Assembly: GCA_900547285.1 (NCBI GenBank)
Contig: URGF01000007.1
Location: forward strand, 1-26,709
DNA from: an uncultured Collinsella sp.
Lineage (GTDB): Bacteria; Actinomycetota; Coriobacteriia; Coriobacteriales; Coriobacteriaceae
DNA length: 26,709 nucleotides
Direction of reading: 5' to 3'
Below the pieces are notes generated by a model. That model worked only from the letters and a program-made list of their open reading frames with translations, had not been told where the DNA came from and made no database searches. Of the stretch, positions 6,796 to 14,105 are shown piece after piece (position 1 is the stretch's first letter; every line of letters begins with the position of its first letter). The position numbers and the translations under genes were made by a program.

Positions 6796-9678
6796 CTAAA
6801 TAAACACGTCGACGAGGATGGGCATAAGGTTGAGCAGGCCAAACACCAGCGCCACGCCCCAGCCGAGCTTAAAGCAGCTGCGCCAGGTGCTGCGTGCGAA
6901 GGTGTTGTCGATCAGCACCTCGACAAAATACGTCGCGGCCATCACGACCAGGGCTACGACCCAGCTCACCGGGTTGTCCCAAACAAAGAACATGCCCACC
7001 CACATCAAAAACAGCACGGTCTCGCACCAGTGCATAAGGGTCATCTTGGCCAGCGTGCCGCCGCTCATCTCGGTGGCGACGCCCTGGACAATCTCCTGAT
7101 GCGCGTGATGCGAGTACGAAAGGTCAAACGGCGACTTGCGTAGCTTGATGGTGAGCACCGCAAGCAGCGCCAGGAAAATGGGCGCACTGTACACGATGAT
7201 GGGCGCCGACTGCCCCGTCACGGCAATGGAATCGAAGCTGTCGGTGGCAAGGTACAGGCCCACGCTCATCAGCAGAACGGCGGGCTCGTAACTCATAACC
7301 TGCAGCAACTCACGATCGGCGCCGACCTGGGCAAACGGGCTTTGCGTCGAGGCAGACGCCAACACCACAAAGATCGCAGCAAGCGTCACCATAAAAGCGC
7401 ACAGCAGCGTGTTGGAACCCGACACAAAGATGCCGCCGCCTACCACGGTAAAGATGAGCGCACATGCCATATAGGTATCGTCCATGGTGTTTACGCTGGC
7501 AGGGGCCTTGCGCAGCAGTTTGGCAACGTCGTAGAAGGGCTGCAGCAGACGCGGACCCACGCGGCCCTGCATGCGAGCCGAAAGCTTACGGTCAAGGCCG
7601 TCGATCAGGCCGCCCACAAGCGGCGCCAGCAAAGCAAACGCCACGGTGCCAATAAAAATGCCCACGACGCCCGAGCCTTCGAAATACTTGCCGCGCAGCA
7701 CCGAGGGCGCGCTCATGGCAAGCCGCTCGGGCCCAATCCACGCGCAACACAGCAGCGCAAACAAGATAATGCTGCAGCACACGACGCTGCCCGCGGGGCC
7801 AATACGCTTCTCGCCAAGGGCGTCCTCCGAGTACCAATTGCGCTTTTCGGCCTTCACCTCGTGTCCCATCGAGCCGCGGAAATGGCGATATTTGTCGGTT
7901 CCCACGCCCGAAAGGTACACGTTGACGTGCGGTTTGTTGCTCACGCGGAATGAAGTCAGCAGCACCACGGCGATAAAAGCCACGATAACCACCATCAGAT
8001 ACATGGCGTCCTTGCCGATAACGTACGGCACGCGGCCAAACACCATGGCCAAGTAAGGCGACACCAGACCGCTCGAGATAACCGGGAAGGCCACGCAGCA
8101 CAGAATCAGCAGCGCGGCGATGGTGTTGAGGGCCACCCATTCGGTCTTATGGACATTGACCTCAACGTTTTGAGCCGTGGGGTCGACGCCCGAAAGCTTG
8201 GCAAGCCACTTGCCCCAGAAGTAAAACGTCGCGGCCGAGCCAAAGGCAAGCACCATGATCATGAGCACGTTGCCGGTCTGGGCAAACGCCACCAGGGCGC
8301 CCCACTTGGACACGAGCATGCCAAACGGCGCCACAAACATGCCCATAATGCCCAGCATCATCAGGCGCGTCAGGTGCGGCATGCGGCTGAACATACCGTC
8401 CATGTCCTCGATATTGCGGCTGCCGATATGATGCTCGGCCGTGCCCACGCACAGGAACAGCAGCGACTTGGCCACCGTGTGGAACAGGATCAGGAAGATG
8501 GCCGCCCATACGGCCTCGGGCGCGCCGACACCCAGGCAGGCGCTGATGAGGCCCAAGTTGGAAATGGTGGAGTACGCGAGCACGCGTTTGGCGTTGCTCT
8601 GCGAGATGGCCATGAGGGCAGCGAGCAAAAACGTGATGGCACCCACACTCGTGACCATAAAGCCCGTCACGGGATAGATGGCATAGAGTGGGCTCAGCTT
8701 GACCATCAGGAACACGCCGGCTTTGACCATGGTGGACGAGTGCAGCAGGGCGCTCGTGGGCGTGGGGGCAACCATGGCACCCAGCAGCCAGGTGTGGAAC
8801 GGCATCTGTGCGGCCTTGGTGAGCGCGGCGAGCGACAACAGGATGACCGGCATGACCAGCAGCGCGGACTGCGCGGTTCCGGCGCCGGAAAGCTCAATCA
8901 TGCCCGAGATGGTCAGCGGCATGCCGTTCACGTGCAGGTACATGAGTCCGGCCAAAAACGCGATGCCGCCCAGCATGTTGAGGACGATCTGGGTAAAGGC
9001 GTTTTTAATGGCCTCGGGCGTGCGCGTGTAGCCAATCATAAGGAACGAGCACACGGTGGTGATTTCCCAGCCGCAGAACAGCCACTCAAGGTTGTCGCTC
9101 GTCACGATAACGAACATGGCCGAGAGGAACAGGAACATGAGCGCCAGGAACTGCGGGCGACGGTCGGGCGCGGTCTGCCCGCGCAGCGCGGCCTCGTGCT
9201 CGTCATGGGCCTGGAAGTCCTTCATATAACCCAAGGCATACACGCAGATTAGGCTGCCGACGATGCCGACGGCGAGCACCATGATCACGCTCATGTAGTC
9301 CAGGTAGAGCGGCGTTGCCGTGACGGCTTCGGCCGCGGGCAACGTCATGGCTGCAAAGGCGAGCGAGCCCACCAGCTGGACTATGCCGAGCACCGTGGTG
9401 AGCGCGTTCCTATATTTGTACGCGTTGTACAGGATGACGGCGCACAGGATGACGTCGATGACGGAGCTGATGATCGAGAGCACATGCGAGGTGCCGGAGG
9501 CAACCTCAAAGCTCTGCGGACCCATGCCAAAAAACATGACGGCGACTACAACTGTCACCGCCATAATAATGCCGGAACCTATGAGCCCCACCGCATCGCG
9601 GGCGCGGTCACCGCGCGCGAGCAGCATGCCCAGCGCCGGTACCAGCGGAAACAGGGTAAGGAAATACAGTAGCGTCAT
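6796..9678 (-). CDS. echAB: Fused EchA-EchB: antiporter-like (NuoL/HyfB type) plus NuoH-like membrane subunit of Ech hydrogenase
   Basis: This is one uninterrupted 960-residue frame with many membrane segments. Residues 1 to ~665 match the proton-antiporter-like subunits EchA/HyfB/NuoL: LEWLFCGWEITT carries the conserved TM5 glutamate, and KAAQMPFHTWL plus LLHSSTMVKAG carry the conserved lysines and histidine of the ion path. From ~666 to 960 the chain matches EchB/HyfC/NuoH, including ARMQGRVGPRLLQPFYD, QSPFAQVGADREL and the acidic loop RKSPFDL...HQEIVQG. The NuoH part is about 295 residues, the normal EchB length. The two are separate proteins in described Ech and formate-hydrogenlyase complexes. 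The fusion adds the missing subunit and makes this operon a complete six-function Ech set in five genes. GGGGAG lies upstream of ATG 9678; it is the first gene of the operon. Confidence 0.92.
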   Translation of the reverse strand: MTLLYFLTLFPLVPALGMLLARGDRARDAVGLIGSGIIMAVTVVVAVMFFGMGPQSFEVASGTSHVLSIISSVIDVILCAVILYNAYKYRNALTTVLGIVQLVGSLAFAAMTLPAAEAVTATPLYLDYMSVIMVLAVGIVGSLICVYALGYMKDFQAHDEHEAALRGQTAPDRRPQFLALMFLFLSAMFVIVTSDNLEWLFCGWEITTVCSFLMIGYTRTPEAIKNAFTQIVLNMLGGIAFLAGLMYLHVNGMPLTISGMIELSGAGTAQSALLVMPVILLSLAALTKAAQMPFHTWLLGAMVAPTPTSALLHSSTMVKAGVFLMVKLSPLYAIYPVTGFMVTSVGAITFLLAALMAISQSNAKRVLAYSTISNLGLISACLGVGAPEAVWAAIFLILFHTVAKSLLFLCVGTAEHHIGSRNIEDMDGMFSRMPHLTRLMMLGIMGMFVAPFGMLVSKWGALVAFAQTGNVLMIMVLAFGSAATFYFWGKWLAKLSGVDPTAQNVEVNVHKTEWVALNTIAALLILCCVAFPVISSGLVSPYLAMVFGRVPYVIGKDAMYLMVVIVAFIAVVLLTSFRVSNKPHVNVYLSGVGTDKYRHFRGSMGHEVKAEKRNWYSEDALGEKRIGPAGSVVCCSIILFALLCCAWIGPERLAMSAPSVLRGKYFEGSGVVGIFIGTVAFALLAPLVGGLIDGLDRKLSARMQGRVGPRLLQPFYDVAKLLRKAPASVNTMDDTYMACALIFTVVGGGIFVSGSNTLLCAFMVTLAAIFVVLASASTQSPFAQVGADRELLQVMSYEPAVLLMSVGLYLATDSFDSIAVTGQSAPIIVYSAPIFLALLAVLTIKLRKSPFDLSYSHHAHQEIVQGVATEMSGGTLAKMTLMHWCETVLFLMWVGMFFVWDNPVSWVVALVVMAATYFVEVLIDNTFARSTWRSCFKLGWGVALVFGLLNLMPILVDVFI

Positions 9679-9819
9679 ACCATCACTCCCCCATGCAAAA
9701 ACGCTGCAATTGTTTAACGTTATAGCTCAATTGAGGAATAGCGGCGGCAGGTTTTCGGTCAACTGGGGAGTTTTAGGCGTACGGGGCAAGGGTACGTCCG
9801 CATTGGAGTAGAGGGGCGG

Positions 9820-9846
9820 CAAGAAAAATGCGCCCCTGTGGGCGCA
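9820..9846 (-). terminator. Intrinsic terminator of the orphan helix-turn-helix gene
   Basis: Read on the minus strand, a 7-bp stem TGCGCCC/GGGCGCA with loop ACAG is followed by ATTTTTCTT, 12 bases after the gene's stop. The flanking stretch 9679-9819, between this and the hydrogenase start, holds no gene. It contains a single half-site TTGAGGAATAG (about 9730-9740), related to the palindromes near 21-23 kb. Confidence 0.75.
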
Positions 9847-9858
9847 CCATCCCGTTCG

Positions 9859-10263
9859 CTATTCCGCCTTTTTAACGCGCGGCTTGCGACCGCGCGGCTT
9901 ATCGACCAGTGCGGACTCACCGCTCTCGCGGTACTGACGGCACCAAGCCTTGACCGAAGACTCGCTGGGAATCTTGTGCTTGATCATGGCCTCGCGAACC
10001 GTTAAGCCGTTTTCCAAGCGATCCTTAACCACGGCGAGCTTAACTTCGTACGAATAGGTGTGATGATGCGAACCGGCGTTGAGAACGGCGTCGGCACCGC
10101 CCACAGCATACGCGCGGGCCCACTGACGAGCCGTGGCCTGGGGAATGCCAAGCTCCGCAGCGAGGGCGCGATGACCGACCCCCTCTTGGAGGATCTCGAC
10201 GGCGCGCTGCCTAACCTCAGGCGCATGCGTGCGAGTCCTAGTTGCTTCCGACATACCTGCCAC
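9859..10263 (-). CDS. Orphan IS3/IS150 OrfA-type double helix-turn-helix protein
   Basis: This 134-residue protein contains two helix-turn-helix units in tandem. The first includes HRALAAELGIPQATARQWARAY; the second includes TVREAMIKHKIPSESSVKAW. A basic tail rich in Lys-Pro-Arg-Gly follows. This is the layout of InsJ/OrfA of the IS3-IS150 group, which bind transposon ends. No orfB transposase follows: a terminator comes directly after the stop. So it is either the remnant of an insertion sequence or a protein kept as a regulator. The start is uncertain: GTG 10263 has AAGG seven bases upstream, while ATG 10254 has a poor site. Confidence 0.7.
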   Translation of the reverse strand: MAGMSEATRTRTHAPEVRQRAVEILQEGVGHRALAAELGIPQATARQWARAYAVGGADAVLNAGSHHHTYSYEVKLAVVKDRLENGLTVREAMIKHKIPSESSVKAWCRQYRESGESALVDKPRGRKPRVKKAE

Positions 10264-10304
10264 TTCTTAGCCTTAACCGTTAATCTGCTTTCTTACGTGC
10301 AAGT

Positions 10305-10333
10305 TAGATAGTAGCATTTTACTGTTTGCTCAA
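10305..10333 (-). promoter_or_regulatory. Possible sigma-70-type promoter for the helix-turn-helix gene
   Basis: On the minus strand TTGAGC (10333-10328) and TATCTA (10310-10305) are 17 bases apart. The predicted start would lie about 35 bases before the GTG codon. The -10 box is a weak match, so this rests mainly on spacing and the local AT-richness. Confidence 0.25.
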
Positions 10334-10591
10334 AGCAGTTAATTAAAATAGACGCGGCGTTATCTGGGCATTTGGCACCAAATTACGACATTTCTTTATC
10401 GATTATTTACGCTGGTAGCTGACTCGCAGCTAATCGTCATTCGCTTGTCAACAAAATTGGCATCTCTTTATGTCCTTTGGTATAGAGGATATAGTTATTA
10501 ACCCCTCCCCCAATAATTTTGAGTGATCTGCAAGGCAGTAGACGTCCTCACTCCTCATGATTACCGCGCATTGCCATCCACCGGAGCAAAA
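10334..10591. other. AT-rich gene-free stretch
   Basis: This stretch between the orphan helix-turn-helix gene's promoter region and the reductase terminator is noticeably more AT-rich than the rest of the window. I see no convincing gene. A 67-codon minus-strand frame at 10448-10651 overlaps the terminator hairpin and has no ribosome binding site. The base composition suggests acquired or decayed DNA. Confidence 0.4.
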
Positions 10592-10627
10592 CAAAAAGGG
10601 CGGGACCTGCGCGCTTGCAGGCCCCGC
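10592..10627 (-). terminator. Intrinsic terminator of the flavin reductase gene
   Basis: On the minus strand GCGGGGCCTGC (10627-10617) pairs with GCAGGTCCCGC (10610-10600), an 11-bp stem with one G-U pair, followed by CCTTTTTGTTTTG. It is about 75 bases downstream of the stop at 10702. Confidence 0.8.
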
Positions 10628-10701
10628 ACCGGTTGACATCCGACGGGACACAGCCGGGCGAGACGGATCCGTGCTACCGCCCCGCCTGGCCGCGAAGTTA
10701 A

Positions 10702-12732
10702 CTACAGCTCGTTGGCCGCGTGATATGCCGTGCGAATGGCGCTCGCGATGTCGGCGGTGCGCTCGCCCGAGCAGTCTCCCACGCAGGTCACGGGCACCGT
10801 CACGCCATCCAGGTCAAACGCGTTGGCCTTGGAGCCCACGGCCATCACCACGTAATCGCAGGCGATCTTCACCGGCTCCTCGGCGCCGTCCTCGGTGGTG
10901 CGAACAGCCTCCACGCCCTCGTCGGTAATGGCGGTCAGGCGGGTCTTCACGTGCTGCTCCACGTTGTGCTCGGCAAAGTCGCTCATGATCAGCGGCAGAA
11001 TGGTCTCGGACTCGCCTGCGGCAATCTTGTCGAGCATCTCCACGATCGCCACCTCGCAGCCGTGCTGCAGCAGGTACTCGGCAGTCTCGGTGCCCACCAG
11101 GCCACCGCCAATGACGGCGACGCGCCCGCTGAGCTCCACCTTGCCGGCCAGCACGTCCCAGCTCGAGACGACCTTCTCCGAGTCGGCGCCCGGAACGGGG
11201 ATGACCACGTCGTGCGCGCCCACGGCCACAATCGCAGCGTCGGCGGCGTTGAGGTCCTCAGCGGTAGCGGCATGGCTGAGCTCAACCTTCACGCCCAGGC
11301 CAGGCAGAATCTTCTCGTAGTACTCGACCGAGCGCATGATCTCGTCCTTGCGCGGAGGCGCAGCCGCCAGCACAATCTGGCCGCCCAGATGATCGCTCGC
11401 CTCGTAGATGGTCACGTCGTAGCCGCGCTTGGCCGCCACGCGTGCGGCCTCCAGGCCGGCGATGCCGCCGCCCACCACGGCGATCTTCTTGTCGCCCTCG
11501 CCCGGCTTGATGGCGATGGTCGCCTCGTCACCGTTCTCGGCATTGAGCACGCACGAGATGTACTTGCGGTTTTGAATCGCGTCGACGCAACCCTTGTTGC
11601 AGTTGAGGCACTCGCGGATGGGCTCACCCGTGGCGGCCTTCAGCGCAATGTCGGGGTCGCACATAAGCGAGCGGCCATAGGCGATGATGTCGGCCGCGCC
11701 GTCTTCCAGAATCTTCTCGCCGGCCTCGACCGAGACAACACGGCCCACGGTTGCCACCGGCACGGAGACCAGGGCCTTGACGCGCTCGGCCACCGGCAGC
11801 GTCCAGTTGTAGGGCATGGCACCCATGGGTGGAATGGTGTCGCCCATGTTGCCGGTGTGGTTGGCCTGTGCGACCTGGATCATATCGATGCCCGCGCCCT
11901 CGAGCAGCTCGGCGAACTCGCAGGCCTCGTCGGGCCGCAGGCCGCCCTTGCCGCGCGGCGTGCCGTCGGGGTTCTCCATGATCACGGGGAGCTTGTACTC
12001 CACCATCAGCTGCGGCGCGGCTTCCTTAATGGCAGCGACAACCTCCAGCGCGTAGCGGACGCGGTTCTCGAACGAGCCACCGTACTCGTCGGTGCGCTGG
12101 TTGAGGATGGCCGAGCACAGCGAACCCACCAAGCGGTCGCCGTGGACCTCGATGGCATCGATGCCGGCCTGCTGCGCACGGGCGGCCGAGGCAGCGATGG
12201 CCTCCTTGATCTGGGTGAGCTGCTCCACGCTGGCCTCGTTCACAAAGTGCTGCATGTCGTGGTGCAGCTTGGCGTAGGCCTGGTTGCGGATCTCGTTGGA
12301 CTCGGCCATCTTGGCGGCAAAGGTCTCCTCGTCGCCGGCGGCCTTGGCCTCCTGCGCGGCCTTGGCGGCGGCCATGGAACCCATGACCATGCGGCCGACA
12401 CCGGGCACGTCGTACTCGGGGTGGAACAGCTGCAGCGCGACCTTGGCACCGTGCTTGTGGACGGCATCGGCCAGCGCCTTAAACGTGGGGATCTGGGCGT
12501 CGGTTGCCAGCTTGGGCGTGGGGCTTGCGGTCATGACGGGAGCAACGTCGCCGATGACGATGTAGCTCACGCCGCCACGGGCCAGGCGCTCGTAAAAAGC
12601 CAGGCTGCGCTCGCCAATGGAGCCGTCGCGCTCCTCGTAGCCGGTGGTCAGCGGCGGGAACATAATGCGGTTCTTGAGCTCAAGGGGGCCAACCGTAATG
12701 GGCTGGAGCAGCTTGGATGCAGGTGCGGTCAT
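10702..12732 (-). CDS. Old Yellow Enzyme / 2,4-dienoyl-CoA-reductase-family flavin-FeS ene-reductase with HGDR motif
   Basis: The 676-residue protein has the three-part FadH/BaiCD layout. An FMN-binding TIM barrel spans ~1-370, a 4Fe-4S site follows (C375, C378, C382, C394 in ECLNCNKGC...C), and an FAD/NAD domain comes last, with GGGIAG at 421-426 and a second GGGLVGTE near 540. Such enzymes reduce activated C=C bonds. Where classical members read HGAHGYL, this one reads HGDRLVG (197-203). An Ala/Glu-rich helical insert (about 112-180) precedes it. The motif resembles that which I recall for bilirubin reductase BilR; steroid or flavonoid ene-reductases are alternatives, so no symbol is given. 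ATG 12732 was chosen because AGAGAGGA lies six bases upstream; the earlier ATG 12738 sits directly against that site. It appears monocistronic. Confidence 0.88.
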   Translation of the reverse strand: MTAPASKLLQPITVGPLELKNRIMFPPLTTGYEERDGSIGERSLAFYERLARGGVSYIVIGDVAPVMTASPTPKLATDAQIPTFKALADAVHKHGAKVALQLFHPEYDVPGVGRMVMGSMAAAKAAQEAKAAGDEETFAAKMAESNEIRNQAYAKLHHDMQHFVNEASVEQLTQIKEAIAASAARAQQAGIDAIEVHGDRLVGSLCSAILNQRTDEYGGSFENRVRYALEVVAAIKEAAPQLMVEYKLPVIMENPDGTPRGKGGLRPDEACEFAELLEGAGIDMIQVAQANHTGNMGDTIPPMGAMPYNWTLPVAERVKALVSVPVATVGRVVSVEAGEKILEDGAADIIAYGRSLMCDPDIALKAATGEPIRECLNCNKGCVDAIQNRKYISCVLNAENGDEATIAIKPGEGDKKIAVVGGGIAGLEAARVAAKRGYDVTIYEASDHLGGQIVLAAAPPRKDEIMRSVEYYEKILPGLGVKVELSHAATAEDLNAADAAIVAVGAHDVVIPVPGADSEKVVSSWDVLAGKVELSGRVAVIGGGLVGTETAEYLLQHGCEVAIVEMLDKIAAGESETILPLIMSDFAEHNVEQHVKTRLTAITDEGVEAVRTTEDGAEEPVKIACDYVVMAVGSKANAFDLDGVTVPVTCVGDCSGERTADIASAIRTAYHAANEL

Positions 12733-12874
12733 GGACATTCCTCTCTTGTAGGCGCGACGGCGATGATGCCGCGTAGTTGTCTAGAGGATATGGCATGGGA
12801 ATACAACAGCGCAACGGAAATCGGCGGATAGCGGGTGAGGGCTGGTGGATGGGGCAGGGTTGGGTTGGGGGTTT

Positions 12875-12931
12875 GTCTCGATCTGTAACAGTTACTCGGC
12901 AAATACCGTTCCTCGTGTTACAGATCAAGAC
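12875..12931. repeat. ATCTGTAACA palindromic hairpin, unit 1 of 3
   Basis: GTCTCGATCTGTAACA pairs with TGTTACAGATCAAGAC across a 25-base loop, perfect over the 10-bp core and with two mismatches near the outer end. The loop GTTACTCGGCAAATACCG... is nearly the same as in unit 2. It does not follow any plus-strand gene, so it is not a simple gene terminator. Confidence 0.75.
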
Positions 12932-12956
12932 ATTCCCCTCGGCCCATCCTCAACAA

Positions 12957-13011
12957 TCTAAATCTGTAACAGTTACTCGGCAAAAACCGTCCCTTGTGTT
13001 ACAGATTTAGA
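12957..13011. repeat. ATCTGTAACA palindromic hairpin, unit 2 of 3
   Basis: A perfect 15-bp stem: TCTAAATCTGTAACA at 12957-12971 and its complement at 12997-13011. The loop differs from unit 1 at only a few positions. The outer stem bases differ from units 1 and 3 on both arms together (TCTAA/TTAGA against TCTCG/CGAGA in unit 3), so pairing is preserved. Confidence 0.75.
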
Positions 13012-13036
13012 CAAACGGAGGCCGGCTGCTGGTTTG

Positions 13037-13091
13037 TCTCGATCTGTAACATCTAGCCGCCCAAATCGGGCCTACCTGTTACAGATCGAGA
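13037..13091. repeat. ATCTGTAACA palindromic hairpin, unit 3 of 3
   Basis: A perfect 15-bp stem: TCTCGATCTGTAACA at 13037-13051 and its complement at 13077-13091. The loop has the same 25-base length as in units 1 and 2 but a different sequence, with a small internal GCCC/GGGC pairing. Confidence 0.75.
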
Positions 13092-13210
13092 TTTTGTTTG
13101 AGAGGCTAGAGACCAGAAGCCCGAGTGGAAAAGCGGACAGGCCGACGGCATCGCCCCGCCGTCATACCGAGGACCGCGCCACGGCAGCCCGGGCGTGGGC
13201 CAACCCCGCA

Positions 13211-13300
13211 ATTCCGGACATTTCATCCCTTTTCCGGACATTTTTAGCCCGTTTCCGGACATTGTCCGCGAATGTCCGGAAACGGGACCGTCATGTCCGG
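13211..13300. repeat. CCGGACAT repeat cluster with a 16-bp perfect palindrome
   Basis: CCGGACAT occurs directly at about 13214, 13233 and 13254 and inverted near 13272 and 13293. The centre, CCCGTTTCCGGACATT at 13248-13263, pairs perfectly with 13271-13286 over a 7-base loop. The outer copies also face each other, giving nested pairing. An 87-codon minus-strand frame across it is explained by the repeats. Confidence 0.7.
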
Positions 13301-13452
13301 GATGGGATTTGGCCAACGGCAGCCCCCAGTAAAGGTTCCCAACCCCACAGCAGAGTTCCCTAATTCACGCCGCGCCGGTGCACGCCGGCATTAGTTAGCC
13401 ATGGGGAGCGACAAAGGGGTAACCCCTTGGGTCATCGATGCCACCGCGGCCA

Positions 13453-13496
13453 AGGTGCGACATTACTGCGACAGAGGTGCGACATAGAGCGACCAC
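13453..13496. repeat. Two 22-bp tandem repeats next to recombinase debris
   Basis: AGGTGCGACATTACTGCGACAG is followed directly by AGGTGCGACATAGAGCGACCAC. The first 11 bases are identical and GCGAC recurs at the same phase. The spacing of about two helical turns and the place beside integrase and ORF6N fragments suggest a recombination-associated or regulator-binding repeat. Confidence 0.4.
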
Positions 13497-13498
13497 TC

Positions 13499-13561
13499 TA
13501 TTCGACCGACGAGCGCTTCGACCGGATATTCCGCCCGCTCGAAGGCGAGGCGGATGCAGGT
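13499..13561 (+). pseudogene. Fragment of an ORF6N-family gene
   Basis: Translated in one frame, these 21 codons read STDERFDRIFRPLEGEAD, closely matching STNERFNQVFHLLEGEVE in the intact ORF6N-PLD protein encoded at 14106-15020. The DNA is also clearly related (most bases shared over about 54). No start codon or N-terminal ORF6N domain lies upstream. This is a leftover of a second ORF6N gene, cut off and joined to the recombinase fragment that follows in another frame. Confidence 0.6.
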
Positions 13562-13562
13562 T

Positions 13563-13970
13563 CAGGGCCTCTCCCAGACCCCGGACACCCCGGTGTGCTC
13601 GGACAGCGACTTCGGTTTCCACGACCCCGACAACTTCTCGACGTGGCAGAAGGGCCACTTCATCGAGCACGGTCTCGGCAGGATGGAGGAGGCCGAGGAG
13701 GGCGGCCGCAAGCGGAGGCTCTACGTCGGCTACGACTTCCACGAGCTGAGACACACGCAGGCCACCTTCCTGATCGGCAACGGCATCGACCCGAAGAGCG
13801 TGCAGGGAAGGCCCGGCCACGAGGTGTCGAGCATGACGATGGACGTGTACGCGCACATGATGGGAGGGAACGCCCGCGAAGCCGCCGATCTTCTGGAGAT
13901 CCAGCGCGAGGCGGGCGCGCCCATCACCATCGACGGGAGCCGGATCACCGTCATGGCGAGGGAGGCTTAG
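13563..13970 (+). pseudogene. C-terminal fragment of a phage-type tyrosine recombinase
   Basis: The catalytic end of a tyrosine integrase is recognisable. HELRHTQATFL holds the box II His and Arg, GRPGHE stands for the usual LGH, and MDVYAHM carries the tyrosine nucleophile. About 136 codons remain, whereas integrases have 350-400. The DNA-binding N-terminal half and the box I arginine are missing, and the 5' end runs into an ORF6N fragment. A protein from ATG 13554 could be made but would not be an active recombinase. It marks the site of a former integrated element. Confidence 0.75.
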
Positions 13971-14105
13971 GGCAGACGTCGCCACGACGAAGCACACTCC
14001 CTCCCTAACGTCAGGGGTCATCGCCGCTGGACCGGCAGGCGATAAAGCCCAGGATGATAAAATGCTTTCGACGCAGGAGCGTCCCCATCTTTGAATCGAG
14101 GAACC

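Noticed and set aside
10720..12831. A 703-codon plus-strand frame opposite the flavin reductase
   Set aside because: It is rich in His, Gly and Ala as expected of antisense GC-rich coding DNA. The minus strand carries the full enzyme with all motifs.
12875..13091. Considered as a CRISPR array
   Set aside because: There are only three units with unequal spacing, self-complementary arms and similar loops rather than unique spacers, and no cas genes.
13053..13316. An 87-codon minus-strand frame
   Set aside because: It is made of the CCGGACAT and ATCTGTAACA repeats read through; the protein-like periodicity comes from the DNA repeats.
14055..14063. TGATAAAAT as a -10 box for the ORF6N-PLD gene
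   Set aside because: No -35 hexamer at a usable distance; too weak to list as a promoter.
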